Part shown: piece by piece, positions 24,265-33,639 of the stretch | Layout of the letters: the number at the start of each line of letters is the position of its first letter | Position numbering within the stretch: the first letter of the stretch is position 1 | Source of the DNA: Amycolatopsis rifamycinica | GTDB lineage: Bacteria > Actinomycetota > Actinomycetes > Mycobacteriales > Pseudonocardiaceae | Direction: 5' to 3' | DNA: 64,000 nucleotides | NCBI RefSeq assembly: GCF_000695625.1 | Contig: NZ_JMQI01000043.1 | Location: forward strand, 1-64,000 | Notes under the pieces: generated by a model | What the model was told of the DNA's origin: nothing | What the model saw: the letters and a program-made list of their open reading frames with translations, nothing else | Database searches by the model: none | Translations under genes and position numbers: made by a program

Positions 24265-24465
24265 CGTGACCGGCGCGGACACCCGCCGGGAACCTGAGCG
24301 CGGTATCGCCCGTTGACCTGCGAGAGGCTCATCGGGGATGAACGCGGCAGCGGACGGTACCCTGATGGGCAGGTGTCCAGGCACCACGGGTTGTCAAGAT
24401 CGTGATGGCGGGTATCACAGGAGCCGCCCAACCAGGGAGGGTCGAGGCCACCAGGGCCGAGTCGT

Positions 24466-26868
24466 ATGAACCGGAAGAGCGTGCTCAGGAACCCACTGCT
24501 GTGGATCGTCGCGGGGTTGCTGGCGTTGTTCGCGTACAACACGATCTTCGACAGTGATCGTGGGTACACCCAGGCACCCATCTCGGTGGCGAACTCCCAG
24601 ATCACCTCGAACAACGTCAAGGAAGCCAGCCTCGAGGACAAGGAACAGCAGCTCAAGCTGCTCCTCTCGAAGCCGGTCGACGTCGACGGGCAGCAGGTCA
24701 CCCAGATCATTTCGCAGTACCCGGCGGACGCCACCCGCCCGATCTACGACTCGTTGATCGCGGCGAAGGCGGGCGGCCAGCCCATCAAGTTCACCACCAA
24801 GGTGACCCAGCAGGGCGTGCTGACGCAGATCCTCATCTTCGCCATCCCGCTCGCCCTCGTCCTGGGCCTGCTGATGTGGATGATGAACAACGCGCAGGGC
24901 GGCGGCAACCGCGTCCTCAACTTCGGCAAGTCCAAGGCCAAGCAGCTGAACAAGGACATGCCCAAGACGACCTTCGGGGACGTCGCGGGCGCCGACGAGG
25001 CCGTCGAAGAGCTGTACGAGATCAAGGACTTCCTGCAGAACCCGGCGCGCTACCAGGCGCTCGGCGCGAAGATCCCGAAGGGCGTGCTGCTCTACGGGCC
25101 TCCGGGCACCGGTAAGACGCTGCTGGCGCGGGCGGTCGCCGGCGAGGCGGGCGTGCCGTTCTACACGATCTCCGGCTCGGACTTCGTCGAGATGTTCGTC
25201 GGTGTCGGTGCGTCGCGGGTGCGTGACCTGTTCGAACAGGCCAAGCAGAACGCGCCGTGCATCATCTTCGTCGACGAGATCGACGCGGTCGGCCGCCAGC
25301 GCGGTGCCGGCCTCGGCGGCGGGCACGACGAGCGCGAGCAGACCCTGAACCAGCTGCTCGTCGAGATGGACGGCTTCGACGCCCGCGGCGGCATCATCCT
25401 GATCGCGGCGACGAACCGGCCCGACATCCTCGACCCGGCGCTGCTGCGCCCCGGCCGGTTCGACCGGCAGATCCCGGTGTCCGCGCCCGACCTGCGCGGC
25501 CGCAAGGCGATCCTCGAGGTGCACGCCAAGGGCAAGCCGATCGCCCAGGGCACCGACCTGACCAGCCTGGCCAAGCGGACCGTCGGCATGTCGGGCGCCG
25601 ACCTGGCGAACGTGCTCAACGAGGCCGCGCTGCTCACCGCCCGCCAGAACGGGCACGTGATCACCGACGCGGCGCTGGAGGAGTCGGTCGACCGCGTCGT
25701 CGGCGGCCCGGCGCGCAAGAGCCGGATCATCTCCGAGAAGGAGAAGAAGATCACGGCCTACCACGAGGGCGGGCACGCGCTCGCCGCGTGGGCGATGCCG
25801 GACATCGAGCCGGTCTACAAGCTGACCATCCTCCCGCGCGGCCGCACGGGCGGGCACGCGCTGCTCGTCCCCGAGGACGACAAGGACCTGATGACCCGCT
25901 CTGAGATGATCGGGCGGCTGGTCTTCGCGATGGGTGGCCGCACGGCGGAGGAGCTCGTCTTCCACGAGCCCACCACCGGCGCCTCGTCCGACATCGAGCA
26001 GGCGACGAAGATCGCCCGCGCGATGGTCACCGAGTACGGCATGAGCGCCCGCCTCGGCGCGGTCAAGTACGGCCAGGAGCAGGGCGACCCGTTCCTCGGC
26101 CGGTCGGCCGGGCGGCAGGCGGACTACTCGCTCGAGGTGGCGCACGAGATCGACGAGGAGGTGCGCAAGCTCATCGAGACGGCGCACACCGAGGCGTGGC
26201 ACGTGCTCAACACCTACCGCGACGTGCTCGACGAGCTGGTCATCGAGCTCCTGGAGAAGGAGACGCTGACCCGCAAGGACCTCGAGCGGATCTTCGCGAC
26301 GGTCGAGAAGCGCCCGCACATCACCGTGTTCAACGAGTTCGGTGAGCGGACGCCGTCGGACAAGCCGCCGATCAAGACCCCGGGCGAGCTGGCGATGGAG
26401 CGCGGCGAGCCGTGGCCGCCGCCGGAGAAGGAGAAGCCGGTCCTGAAGCCGGAGCCGACCCCGGTCGGCACCGCCCCGGGCGCGGGCGACCTGCCGGGCG
26501 GTCCGCCGTACCCGTCGCCGTCGCCGGTCGACCCCAACGCGAACCCGTACGCCCCGCCGCAGCCGGGGGCCTACCCGAACGGCGGCCGTCCCTACGGCGG
26601 CCCGAACGGCGGCGCCAACGGCACGGCGCACTGGCCGCAGACCTACGGCGGCCAGCCGGGCGGGCCGGCGGGCCAGAGCGGCCCGCCGAACTACGGTGCC
26701 CCTCCGGGCTGGACGCCCGCGACCTCGCCGGGCGGTCAGCCGGGCCAGTCGTGGCGGCCCGGAAGCGACGAACGCCCTCGTGAGCACGGCTGGTTCGCCG
26801 ACCAAGCCGGCAACCAGCAGAGCGAGGGAGAACGACGTGACGTGGATGGACCTGAAAAGCCCCAGTGA
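24466..26868 (+). CDS. ftsH: ATP-dependent zinc metalloprotease FtsH
   Basis: FtsH is a membrane-bound hexameric AAA+ protease that degrades misfolded membrane proteins and some regulators. The 800-residue product has an N-terminal TM, an extracytoplasmic domain, a second TM (about 122-140: [19 protein letters not shown]), the AAA domain with Walker A GPPGTGKT (211-218), Walker [33 protein letters not shown], and the zinc site HEGGH (433-437). About 140 C-terminal residues are Pro/Gly-rich and disordered, a common actinobacterial extension. The C-terminal coding region overlaps the start of folE by 32 bases. TACCCT at 24358-24363 is a possible -10. Confidence 0.96.
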   Translation: MNRKSVLRNPLLWIVAGLLALFAYNTIFDSDRGYTQAPISVANSQITSNNVKEASLEDKEQQLKLLLSKPVDVDGQQVTQIISQYPADATRPIYDSLIAAKAGGQPIKFTTKVTQQGVLTQILIFAIPLALVLGLLMWMMNNAQGGGNRVLNFGKSKAKQLNKDMPKTTFGDVAGADEAVEELYEIKDFLQNPARYQALGAKIPKGVLLYGPPGTGKTLLARAVAGEAGVPFYTISGSDFVEMFVGVGASRVRDLFEQAKQNAPCIIFVDEIDAVGRQRGAGLGGGHDEREQTLNQLLVEMDGFDARGGIILIAATNRPDILDPALLRPGRFDRQIPVSAPDLRGRKAILEVHAKGKPIAQGTDLTSLAKRTVGMSGADLANVLNEAALLTARQNGHVITDAALEESVDRVVGGPARKSRIISEKEKKITAYHEGGHALAAWAMPDIEPVYKLTILPRGRTGGHALLVPEDDKDLMTRSEMIGRLVFAMGGRTAEELVFHEPTTGASSDIEQATKIARAMVTEYGMSARLGAVKYGQEQGDPFLGRSAGRQADYSLEVAHEIDEEVRKLIETAHTEAWHVLNTYRDVLDELVIELLEKETLTRKDLERIFATVEKRPHITVFNEFGERTPSDKPPIKTPGELAMERGEPWPPPEKEKPVLKPEPTPVGTAPGAGDLPGGPPYPSPSPVDPNANPYAPPQPGAYPNGGRPYGGPNGGANGTAHWPQTYGGQPGGPAGQSGPPNYGAPPGWTPATSPGGQPGQSWRPGSDERPREHGWFADQAGNQQSEGERRDVDGPEKPQ

Positions 26869-27451
26869 CGCCGACCGCCCGGTCTTCGACCACGACCGGG
26901 CGGAGAAGGCGATCCGCGAGCTCCTGCTGGCGTGCGGCGAAGACCCGGAGCGGGACGGTCTCAAGGAGACCCCCGCCCGGGTCGCCCGCGCGTACCGCGA
27001 GATGTTCGCGGGCCTGTACACCGAGCCGGACTCGGTGCTGGACAAGACGTTCGACGAGTCCCACGAAGAGCTGGTGCTGGTCACGGACATCCCGATGTTC
27101 AGCCAGTGTGAACACCACCTGGTGCCGTTCCACGGCGTCGCGCACGTCGGGTACATCCCGAACGCCCACGGGAAAGTCACCGGGCTGTCCAAGCTCGCCC
27201 GGCTCGTCGACCTCTACGCCAAGCGCCCCCAGGTTCAGGAGCGCCTGACCTCCCAGGTCGCCGACGCACTGGTCCGCAAGCTCGAACCCCGGGGCGTGAT
27301 CGTCGTCATCGAGGCCGAGCACCTCTGCATGGCCATGCGGGGCATCCGCAAGCCCGGGGCCCGCACCACCACCTCGGCCGTCCGCGGGCAGCTGAAGACG
27401 TCGCCGTCGTCGCGGGCGGAGGCGCTCGACCTCATCAAGGCCCGCCGGTGA
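26837..27451 (+). CDS. folE: GTP cyclohydrolase I
   Basis: This enzyme makes 7,8-dihydroneopterin triphosphate from GTP, the first step of folate synthesis. The 204-residue product has the family motifs [16 protein letters not shown], the zinc-binding [12 protein letters not shown] (Cys and His) and its partner CMAMRG cysteine, plus HVGYIPN. The GTG at 26837 has GAGGGAG upstream and lies inside the end of ftsH, coupling the two. It begins the folE-folP-folB-folK operon, whose genes overlap throughout. Confidence 0.95.
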   Translation: MTWMDLKSPSDADRPVFDHDRAEKAIRELLLACGEDPERDGLKETPARVARAYREMFAGLYTEPDSVLDKTFDESHEELVLVTDIPMFSQCEHHLVPFHGVAHVGYIPNAHGKVTGLSKLARLVDLYAKRPQVQERLTSQVADALVRKLEPRGVIVVIEAEHLCMAMRGIRKPGARTTTSAVRGQLKTSPSSRAEALDLIKARR

Positions 27452-28284
27452 ACGCAGGGCTTCCCGCGCCCGGCCGGTGCGTGGTGATGGGCGTGCTGAA
27501 CGTGACGCCCGATTCCTTTTCGGACGGTGGCCGCTACCTCGGGCTCGACCAGGCGCTGGAGCACGGCCGCGAGATGTGGGCACGCGGGGCCGACCTGATC
27601 GACGTCGGGGGCGAGTCGACGCGGCCGGGAGCGTCGCGGGTGGACGCCGAGACGGAGTTGCGGCGCGTCCTGCCGGTGATCAAGACGCTGGCCGCCGAAG
27701 GGGTGGCGCTGTCGGTGGACACCACGCGGGCGGCCGTTGCCGCCGCGGCGCTCGAAGCCGGGGCGCACATCGTCAACGACGTCTCCGGCGGACTGGCCGA
27801 TCCGGACATGGCGCGCGTCGCCGCCGAGGCCGGTGTGCCGTGGGTGCTGATGCACTGGCGCGGGCACAGCAAGGACATGCAGGCGCTCGCCGAGTACGGG
27901 GACGTCGTGGCCGACGTGCGGGGCGAGCTGCTGTCCCGGGTGGACGCGGCGCTCGCGGCCGGTGTGGACGGCAGCGCCATCGTGCTGGACCCCGGGCTCG
28001 GGTTCGCGAAGAACGCCGAGCACGACTGGGCGTTGCTGCGCGGGCTGGACTCGTTGCTTTCGCTCGGTTTCCCGGTGCTCGTGGGCGCCTCGCGCAAACG
28101 GTTCCTCGGCCGTCTGCTCTCCGAAAAGGACGGGACCCCGCGGCCGCCGGACGGCCGGGAGGACGCCACCGCCGCGATCTCCGCGCTCGCCGCGGCGGCC
28201 GGGGCGTGGGGCGTGCGGGTGCACGAGGTCGGGGCTTCACTGGACGCGGTCGCGGTGGCCGCCGCTTGGAGGACGGATGGCTGA
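27448..28284 (+). CDS. folP: dihydropteroate synthase
   Basis: It joins p-aminobenzoate to the pterin pyrophosphate and is the sulfonamide target. The 278-residue TIM-barrel product has [38 protein letters not shown] and [11 protein letters not shown]. The GTG at 27448 overlaps the folE stop in a GTGA junction. It is the standard length for actinobacterial FolP1 and carries no resistance-type insertion that I can see. Confidence 0.95.
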   Translation: MNAGLPAPGRCVVMGVLNVTPDSFSDGGRYLGLDQALEHGREMWARGADLIDVGGESTRPGASRVDAETELRRVLPVIKTLAAEGVALSVDTTRAAVAAAALEAGAHIVNDVSGGLADPDMARVAAEAGVPWVLMHWRGHSKDMQALAEYGDVVADVRGELLSRVDAALAAGVDGSAIVLDPGLGFAKNAEHDWALLRGLDSLLSLGFPVLVGASRKRFLGRLLSEKDGTPRPPDGREDATAAISALAAAAGAWGVRVHEVGASLDAVAVAAAWRTDG

Positions 28285-28636
28285 CCGGATCACGCTGACC
28301 GGCCTGCGCGTGTTCGGGCGCCACGGCGTGTTCGAGCACGAGAAGCGGGACGGCCAGGAGTTCGTCGTCGACATCACGGTGTGGCTGGACCTCGGGCCGG
28401 CCGCCGCGTCCGACGACCTGACCAAGACGCTGCACTACGGCGAGCTGGCCGAGCTGGCGGCGGGGATCGTCGCGGGCGAGCCGTACGACCTGATCGAGAG
28501 CGTCGCGGGCAAGATCGCCGACGAGGTCATGCGCGACGAGCGCCTGGGCGCGGTCGAGGTGACCGTGCACAAGCCGTCGGCGCCGATCCCGCTGACGTTC
28601 GACGACGTGGCCGTCACGGTCCGGCGCGACCGGTGA
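28277..28636 (+). CDS. folB: dihydroneopterin aldolase
   Basis: The 119-residue product cleaves 7,8-dihydroneopterin to 6-hydroxymethyl-7,8-dihydropterin and glycolaldehyde. Motifs are [19 protein letters not shown] (with the active-site Tyr-like and Glu residues), [22 protein letters not shown] and [10 protein letters not shown] with the catalytic lysine. The ATG at 28277 overlaps the end of folP by 8 bases and has GGAGG upstream. Confidence 0.94.
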   Translation: MADRITLTGLRVFGRHGVFEHEKRDGQEFVVDITVWLDLGPAAASDDLTKTLHYGELAELAAGIVAGEPYDLIESVAGKIADEVMRDERLGAVEVTVHKPSAPIPLTFDDVAVTVRRDR

Positions 28637-29145
28637 GCCGGGCGGTCCTGTCGCTCGGCTCCAACCTGGGCGACCGGCTGGGGTTCCTGCAGCTGGCGCT
28701 GGACGGGGTCCGGCCGGCGCTGGTCGCGGTGTCGAGCGTGTACGAGACCAAGGCGTGGGGTGTCGAGGACCAGCCGGACTTCCTCAACGCGGTCTGCGTG
28801 GTCGACGACCCGGCGCGCGACCACTGGGCGTGGCTGCGCACCGGGCAGGCGGCCGAGCAGGCCGCGGGCCGGGTCCGCGAGCTGCGCTGGGGCCCGCGGA
28901 CCCTGGACGTCGACGTCGTCACGGTGGACGGCGTGACATCGGAGGACCCGGAACTGCTGCTGCCGCACCCGGGCACACCGGATCGCGCCAGCGTGCTGGT
29001 GCCGTGGGTGGAGATCGAGCCGGACGCGGTGCTGCCGGGCCACGGCCCGATCGCCGGGCTGCTGAAGGCCCGTCCGGCGGACGAGGTGGCGACGGTCCGC
29101 CGGACGGACCTCGAACTGCACTTCCCCAGGGGCACTTTCACGTGA
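28633..29145 (+). CDS. folK: 2-amino-4-hydroxy-6-hydroxymethyldihydropteridine diphosphokinase
   Basis: It transfers pyrophosphate from ATP to the pterin, giving the substrate of FolP. The 170-residue product has [41 protein letters not shown] and LLLPHP. The GTG at 28633 overlaps the folB stop (GTGA). Unusually, its last residues (PRGTFT) and stop codon are encoded inside the first arm of a perfect palindrome that is shared with the glyA terminator, so the C-terminus seems to have been set by the repeat. Confidence 0.94.
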   Translation: MSRAVLSLGSNLGDRLGFLQLALDGVRPALVAVSSVYETKAWGVEDQPDFLNAVCVVDDPARDHWAWLRTGQAAEQAAGRVRELRWGPRTLDVDVVTVDGVTSEDPELLLPHPGTPDRASVLVPWVEIEPDAVLPGHGPIAGLLKARPADEVATVRRTDLELHFPRGTFT

Positions 29146-29155
29146 AAGTGACCTG
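29126..29155 (+). terminator. palindromic terminator containing the folK stop codon
   Basis: CCAGG...CACTTTCACGTGAAAGTG...CCTGG forms a hairpin. The 18-base perfect core (29133-29150) is identical to the core of the glyA terminator at 12962-12979. The folK TGA is at 29143-29145, in the middle of the core. Confidence 0.7.
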
Positions 29156-29265
29156 GAGGCGCCACTCCGGATCGCGGTTGCACTGAAACCGATTCACATC
29201 GGTGGATCGGCTTCCTTCGTTACGGGCTGTTCCAGCCCTGTCGCCGAGCGGTTGTGGCGGTGCGG

Positions 29266-30210
29266 TCAGCCGCGGAGGGCGTCGATCATGAAGCGCACCG
29301 CGGGCTGGGCCGTCGGGACCGGCGGCCAGCCGTTGATCGTCGCCAGCAGCTGCCAGTAGCGCTCGGCCCGCGGGTCGCCGCTCATGGCGAACCGGTCGGC
29401 CAGCTCCGCCCGGAACTCCGGCGACGCCGGGTCCTGGTCCTCGCGGGCGCAGGCCGCCGCCAGGTCGGCCGCAAGCGTTTGCCCCGTCTCGGACGTGGGC
29501 GATTCGCCCGCCGCCACCGCCGCTTCCGCGCGCGATACCCAGACCGGCCAGTTCTGCTGCCAGGCCTCCGTCGGTTGCTGGAACTCGCCGTCCTCGATCT
29601 GCTTGGCCTGGGTTTCGCTCATGCGGCGGATCAGGGCCCGGAACTCCGGGTCCTGGACCAGCTCGGCGAACTCGATCCAGGCCTCGAGCTGCTCCGGCGA
29701 CGGGTCGTCGGGCAGCTCCGGCTTGCCGGCGCGCATCCGGCGGTAGAACTCCTGGTCGACGTCGAGCCCGGCGACCATTTCGTCCCAGAACTCGTCGACC
29801 AGCCGCTTGCGCTCCTCGTCGGACATCGACGCGAGACGGTTCATCAGGTTCACTTCCTCCAGTTCGGAATCACGTTTGGCCACCGCGCGCAGCACCGCCC
29901 GGCGCAGCCGCAGCCGCCGGATCTGCTCGTCGAGCGCCTCGACGTGCCGGATCGCCAGCTCGCCGACGCTGGCCGACTGGGTCAGGGCGGCGGAGACGTC
30001 GGCCAGGCCGAGCCCCAGCTCCCGCAGCGTGCGGACCAGCTCCAGGCGGGCCATCGCCGCCGCGTCGTAGAGGCGGTAGCCGGCGTCCGTCCGCTCGGTC
30101 GGCGGCACGAGGCCTTCGTCCGAGTAGAAGCGGATGGTCTTGACCGGCAGGCCGGTCCGCCGGGACAGCTCGCCGATGGTGAAGGTCGCGGTGGTGCCCA
30201 CAAGACGCAT
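29266..30210 (-). CDS. MerR family transcriptional regulator
   Basis: The 314-residue product has a MerR winged-helix domain (FTIGELSRRTGLPVKTIRFY, then YRLYDAAAMARLELVRTLRELG), a dimerisation coiled coil (HVEALDEQIRRLRLRRAVLRAVAKR) and a C-terminal helical effector domain of about 190 residues that I cannot assign; it is not a clear TipAS domain and has no metal-binding cysteines. I keep the ATG at 30210 because GGAGAG lies upstream. However, its MerR-type promoter would start transcription near 30201, where the in-frame GTG would give a leaderless message of 311 codons. It interrupts the folK to DUF3180 order seen in mycobacteria, so it is an insertion. The same operator sequence precedes the L11 paralogue at 10.7 kb. 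Confidence 0.88.
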   Translation of the reverse strand: MRLVGTTATFTIGELSRRTGLPVKTIRFYSDEGLVPPTERTDAGYRLYDAAAMARLELVRTLRELGLGLADVSAALTQSASVGELAIRHVEALDEQIRRLRLRRAVLRAVAKRDSELEEVNLMNRLASMSDEERKRLVDEFWDEMVAGLDVDQEFYRRMRAGKPELPDDPSPEQLEAWIEFAELVQDPEFRALIRRMSETQAKQIEDGEFQQPTEAWQQNWPVWVSRAEAAVAAGESPTSETGQTLAADLAAACAREDQDPASPEFRAELADRFAMSGDPRAERYWQLLATINGWPPVPTAQPAVRFMIDALRG

Positions 30211-30239
30211 GATGAACTCTCCAGTCGGTGGAGAGTCAA
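30209..30239 (-). promoter_or_regulatory. MerR-type autoregulated promoter
   Basis: On the minus strand TTGACT (30239-30234), a 19-base spacer and CATCAT (30214-30209) frame a perfect dyad ACTCTCCA-N5-TGGAGAGT (30236-30216). Register and core (TTGACY-CTCCA-N5-TGGAG) are the same as at 10699-10729. Confidence 0.65.
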
Positions 30240-30295
30240 CCGTACTTCGGGGGATGCGGGTGGCGAAGCTCCCGGCCCGGAGAGTTACTGCACGG

Positions 30296-30301
30296 TACGG
30301 T
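30296..30301 (+). promoter_or_regulatory. -10 element for a leaderless gene
   Basis: TACGGT lies 6 bases before the ATG at 30308. A GGAGAGT half-site at 30279-30285 resembles the arms of the divergent MerR operator. Confidence 0.45.
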
Positions 30302-30307
30302 TGAGGC

Positions 30308-30769
30308 ATGCACTTCACCCGGCCCCGTGACCTGGTGATCGCCGGGTTGCTCGGCCTCGGCCTCGGCTACCTGCTCTTCCAGGCCGCCTACGGTTCGCTG
30401 CCGCAGCTGCCCCTGCTCGCCGGCGTCACCTTCGCCGTGCTCGCCGTGATCGAGGTCGTGCTGGCCTTCTCGATCCGGTCGCGCATCAAGAACGGCCGGA
30501 TCGTTGGCGCGATCGGGGTAGCCCGATCGGTGGCCTTGGCCAAGGCTTCGTCACTCGCCGGAGCGTTCATGGCCGGTGCCTGGCTCGCGGCGCTCGCCTA
30601 TCTTTTTCCCCGACGTGACGAACTCGTCGCCGCGGTGCTCGACACGCGCGCCGCGGCGGTCGGCACGGTGTCCGCCGCGGCCCTGGTAGCAGCGGGTTTG
30701 TGGCTCGAACACTGCTGCCGGACCCCCCGCGACCACGATCGTGAGCGCACCCGCGGGACGACCGGTTAG
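30308..30769 (+). CDS. DUF3180 family membrane protein
   Basis: The 153-residue product has four predicted membrane segments (LVIAGLLGLGLGYLLFQAAY, LLAGVTFAVLAVIEVVLAF, a Gly/Ala-rich third and AAAVGTVSAAALVAAGLWLE) with the family's RSVALAKASSLAGA between the second and third. DUF3180 proteins follow folK in many actinobacteria (Rv3605c in M. tuberculosis); the function is unknown. Here it is separated from folK by the inserted MerR gene and starts from its own TACGGT promoter, probably leaderless. Confidence 0.88.
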   Translation: MHFTRPRDLVIAGLLGLGLGYLLFQAAYGSLPQLPLLAGVTFAVLAVIEVVLAFSIRSRIKNGRIVGAIGVARSVALAKASSLAGAFMAGAWLAALAYLFPRRDELVAAVLDTRAAAVGTVSAAALVAAGLWLEHCCRTPRDHDRERTRGTTG

Positions 30770-30825
30770 CGCTGGAATCCCACCGCTCGCTGGACCGAGT
30801 AGGTCTCGTTCGGATTACGAGCAGG

Positions 30826-30831
30826 TACGGT
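30826..30831 (+). promoter_or_regulatory. -10 element for a leaderless gene
   Basis: TACGGT ends 7 bases before the ATG at 30839. It overlaps the in-frame GTG at 30830, which argues against that earlier start. Confidence 0.5.
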
Positions 30832-30838
30832 GTCAGTC

Positions 30839-33181
30839 ATGACCGGCGTGGGTGACGACTCGCGCGGCCGCCTCTTGGGCAGGCCGTGGCTCGTTGTCGG
30901 CTTTGTCCTCGCCATCGGAGCCACTCTCGCACTGGTGCTCAGCGACGATCTCCGCTATCTCCGGCTCGGGATCGTCGCGGCCCTCTGGGCCGCCCTGATC
31001 GGCGCTTTTCTCGCCGTGAAGTACCGCAAGCACGCGGCACAGAGCGAGGACGCGGTCGCCGAGGCGCAGGCTGTGTACGAACTGGAGCTGGAACGCGAGA
31101 TCGCGGCCCGGCGCGAATACGAGCTGGAGATGGAGGCGGAGAACCGCACCGCCGCCGACTCCAAGGGCCGCGAGGAGCTGGAGGCCCTGCGCGCCGAAGT
31201 GTCCGCGCTGCGCGACAGCCTCCAGTCGCTGTTCGGCGGCGAGGTGCTGCTCGAGCGCGTCGCGCTGACCGCGCAGGCGACCCGGATGCGCAAGGTGTCC
31301 GACGAGAACCGCATGGTGACCGACGGTCCGCCGAAGAAGAAGCCCGCCCAGCTGCTGGCCGGCAAGAAGCCGGTGGCCGAGGGCGGCGAGCGGCCGACCG
31401 AGCTGATCGACCGCGTCCTCGACGAACGCCGCCGCAAGGCGTCGAACGGCAAGCCCGCGAACGGCAAGGGCGGACTCGGCAAGGGCGGCAAGGGCTTCGG
31501 CGGCAAGCCGGTCCCGAAGACCCCGGCGAACGTCTCCGTGCAGAGCACCCAGCAGATGGCCCGGCCGAAGCCGCTGAGCGAGCGCCGTCCGCCGGTGCCG
31601 CCGGTGGACCCGGCGCTGAACGCGGCGCAGCGCGAGCTGAAGGCCGCCGAGCTGCGGGCCGAGGCGGCGCGCCGCCAGGCCGAGTCGCAGCCGATGCGGC
31701 TGCCGAAGCCGGACGAAGTCGCGAAGCAGCCCGAGCGTCGTCCGGAGGCCGCCGCCGAGCCGACCCGCCGGGACGTCCCGCGGGCCGCCGACCCCAAGAC
31801 CGAGATCCGGCGTCCGCCGGAGCCGAAGACCGAGATCCGCCGCCCGCCGGAGCCCAAGACGGAGATCCGGCGTCCCGAGCCGCCGCCCGCGCGCCGCGCC
31901 GAGATGTCGCGGTCGGACCTCCGGCCCGCCGAGGTGTCGCGTTCGGACATTCCGCGGGTGGAGATGTCGCGGCCCGATATTCCGCGGGTGGAGATGTCGC
32001 GGCCGGATATCCCCCGGGTGGAGATGTCGCGGCCGGACCTTCCGCGCGTCGAAGCGCCGCGTCCGGATCGGCCGCGGCCCGAGGCGCCGCGGCCGAACGT
32101 CCCGCGTGGTGAGGCGTCGCGTTCGGACATTCCGCGCGTGGAGATGTCCCGGCCGGACATCCCCCGGGTGGAGATGTCGCGTCCGGACATCCCGCGGGTC
32201 GAAATGTCGCGTCCGGATATTCCGCGGGTGGAGATGTCGCGGCCCGATATCCCGCGCGTCGAGATGTCGCGTCCGGACATCCCGCGCGTCGGCGGCCAGC
32301 CGAACGGCGTGCCGCCCCGGAAGGCGCCCGAGCCGCCGCGGCCGGTGCCGGGGCGGCCGGCGGCCAGCGTGCCGCCGCCGAAGCCGTCGGAGATGTCGCG
32401 GTCGGACATCCGGCCGGTCAAGGACCTGAGCGCGGCCTTCCAGAACCGCGACGACTTCGCCGAGCGGCAGCGCCCGAACCGGCCGAAGCCGCCCGAGCCG
32501 AAGCCGCCGATGCCGCGGGACGCCGCGGCGTCCCGCACCGACATCCCGCCGGTCGTCCCCCCGACGACCCCGGTGCCGAGCAAGCCGCGGCAGCCGTCGC
32601 GCACGGACCTGCCCCCGGTGGTGCCGCCGACGACGCCGGTCCCGGCCGCCGACGGCCGCCGCCCGTCGCGGCTGGAGCAGTTCTCGCGGGCGGACATGTC
32701 GCCGATCCTGGAGGAGCCGCCGTCCCGCCACGGTGGTTCGCACCGCGCGCCGGCGGAGGCCGCCAAGGCCGAGGCACCGGCGGTGAACCCGACGTTGCCG
32801 GACTCGGTCCGCAACTTCCAGGGCCGGTCCGGCGGCCGCCGCCGCAAGCCGGAGGACTCGCAGCAGATGCCGGTGGTCCCGGCCGCACCGGAGCCACCGG
32901 GCAGCGGCCGCCGCCGTCGCCCGGACGGCGAGCCCCCGGCCTGGGAAGGCATGGTGGCGGAGCGGGCTTCGATGTCCCGCCGCGGAATGGCCCCGGTGGA
33001 CCCGGCCGACGTCGAGCAGAACGGCAACGGCCACAACGGAGCCCGCAACGGCCGCCGCGCGGCCCCCGAGCCGGCCCCGGGCAGCGGTTCCCACGCGGCA
33101 GGCCGTTCGGTGAGCGAACTCCTGGCCGCCAACGGCGGCACCGGAGCAACGCCTCGCCGCCGGCGGCGCGCGGAGGACTGA
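30839..33181 (+). CDS. membrane protein with long disordered repeat tail (Rv3604c-position)
   Basis: The 780-residue product has two N-terminal TM helices (PWLVVGFVLAIGATLALVL and LGIVAALWAALIGAFLAV), a Glu/Ala-rich coiled coil (about 60-150), and then some 600 residues of low-complexity basic and Pro-rich sequence. The tail contains three PKTEIRRPPE units and then 13 tandem decapeptides of the type EMSRPDIPRV (31901-32290). Scattered single SR(S/T/A)D(I/L/M) copies follow. The N-terminal part resembles the family at the Rv3604c position (DUF6779, from memory). The ATG at 30839 is chosen from the leaderless promoter. It probably acts as a membrane-tethered cytoplasmic scaffold; that is inference. 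Confidence 0.8.
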   Translation: MTGVGDDSRGRLLGRPWLVVGFVLAIGATLALVLSDDLRYLRLGIVAALWAALIGAFLAVKYRKHAAQSEDAVAEAQAVYELELEREIAARREYELEMEAENRTAADSKGREELEALRAEVSALRDSLQSLFGGEVLLERVALTAQATRMRKVSDENRMVTDGPPKKKPAQLLAGKKPVAEGGERPTELIDRVLDERRRKASNGKPANGKGGLGKGGKGFGGKPVPKTPANVSVQSTQQMARPKPLSERRPPVPPVDPALNAAQRELKAAELRAEAARRQAESQPMRLPKPDEVAKQPERRPEAAAEPTRRDVPRAADPKTEIRRPPEPKTEIRRPPEPKTEIRRPEPPPARRAEMSRSDLRPAEVSRSDIPRVEMSRPDIPRVEMSRPDIPRVEMSRPDLPRVEAPRPDRPRPEAPRPNVPRGEASRSDIPRVEMSRPDIPRVEMSRPDIPRVEMSRPDIPRVEMSRPDIPRVEMSRPDIPRVGGQPNGVPPRKAPEPPRPVPGRPAASVPPPKPSEMSRSDIRPVKDLSAAFQNRDDFAERQRPNRPKPPEPKPPMPRDAAASRTDIPPVVPPTTPVPSKPRQPSRTDLPPVVPPTTPVPAADGRRPSRLEQFSRADMSPILEEPPSRHGGSHRAPAEAAKAEAPAVNPTLPDSVRNFQGRSGGRRRKPEDSQQMPVVPAAPEPPGSGRRRRPDGEPPAWEGMVAERASMSRRGMAPVDPADVEQNGNGHNGARNGRRAAPEPAPGSGSHAAGRSVSELLAANGGTGATPRRRRRAED
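31901..32290 (+). repeat. 13 tandem 30-bp units encoding a decapeptide repeat
   Basis: Thirteen consecutive 30-base units encode EMSRPDIPRV and variants (EVSRSDIPRV, EAPRPDRPRP, EASRSDIPRV). Eight units are exact at protein level, while the DNA differs by synonymous changes between copies, so the peptide seems conserved by selection and is not just a recent expansion. Confidence 0.9.
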
Positions 33182-33639
33182 GCCCGGCCGCTCGGTTCGC
33201 GCGCTGCCTGCTCGACGGTTGCGCCGCCCACGGCAGGGGCGCTCTCGCGCGGTTCGGACAAGGGCCCCAAGGCGGCCTTGGGTGCGTTGGGCTCGCGGTT
33301 CGCGCGCTGCCCGCTCGACGGATGCGCCGCCCACGGCGGGAGCACCCTCGCGCGGTCCGGACAAGGGCCCCAAGGCGGCCTTGGGTGCGTCTAACGCACC
33401 GAAGGCGACTTTGCGTGCGTTGGGCGCGCGGCAGGCGGCTTCGGGTGCGTTAGGCGCCCCGAAAGGCGACTTCGCGAGCGTTGAGCGCACCGAAGGCCCC
33501 ATTGGGTGCGCTCAACGCACGAAGACCACATTGGGGCCCTTCGCGGCGGCGGCGGTGTGCGTGCGTGGCAGGCCGGACCCCCGCCGTCTGTGCCAGGTGG
33601 CGTTTCCCTTCCTCTCCTGCCTGCGTAGGGTGACCCGCT
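33182..33639. repeat. non-coding tandem and palindromic repeat region
   Basis: This 458-base gap holds no supportable gene. A 103-bp tandem duplication (33194-33296 and 33297-33399) is followed by about five degenerate 28-31-base units to 33540 of the type CGCACCGAAGGCGACTTTGG-GTGCGTT. Units alternate two palindromes, for example CAAGGCGGCCTTG and GGTGCGT-CTA-ACGCACC. The same kind of unit occurs alone at 43001-43050. The end of the region holds the promoter of the next gene. Confidence 0.75.
33626..33631 (+). promoter_or_regulatory. -10 element for a leaderless gene
   Basis: TAGGGT ends 8 bases before the GTG at 33640, consistent with a leaderless message. Confidence 0.45.

Noticed and set aside
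20579-24465. The ESX island as a mobile element.
   Set aside because: No integrase, transposase, terminal repeats or tRNA target is present, and base composition looks like the neighbours.
29146-29265. A possible small gene or terminator between folK and the MerR gene.
   Set aside because: No frame or strong stem beyond the folK palindrome is seen; only weak GGGCTGTTCCAGCCC-type pairing that I cannot call with confidence.
31901-32290. Regular 30-bp repeats as a possible CRISPR array.
   Set aside because: There are no spacers, the units are contiguous and in frame, and they encode a decapeptide inside a large gene. No cas gene is present.
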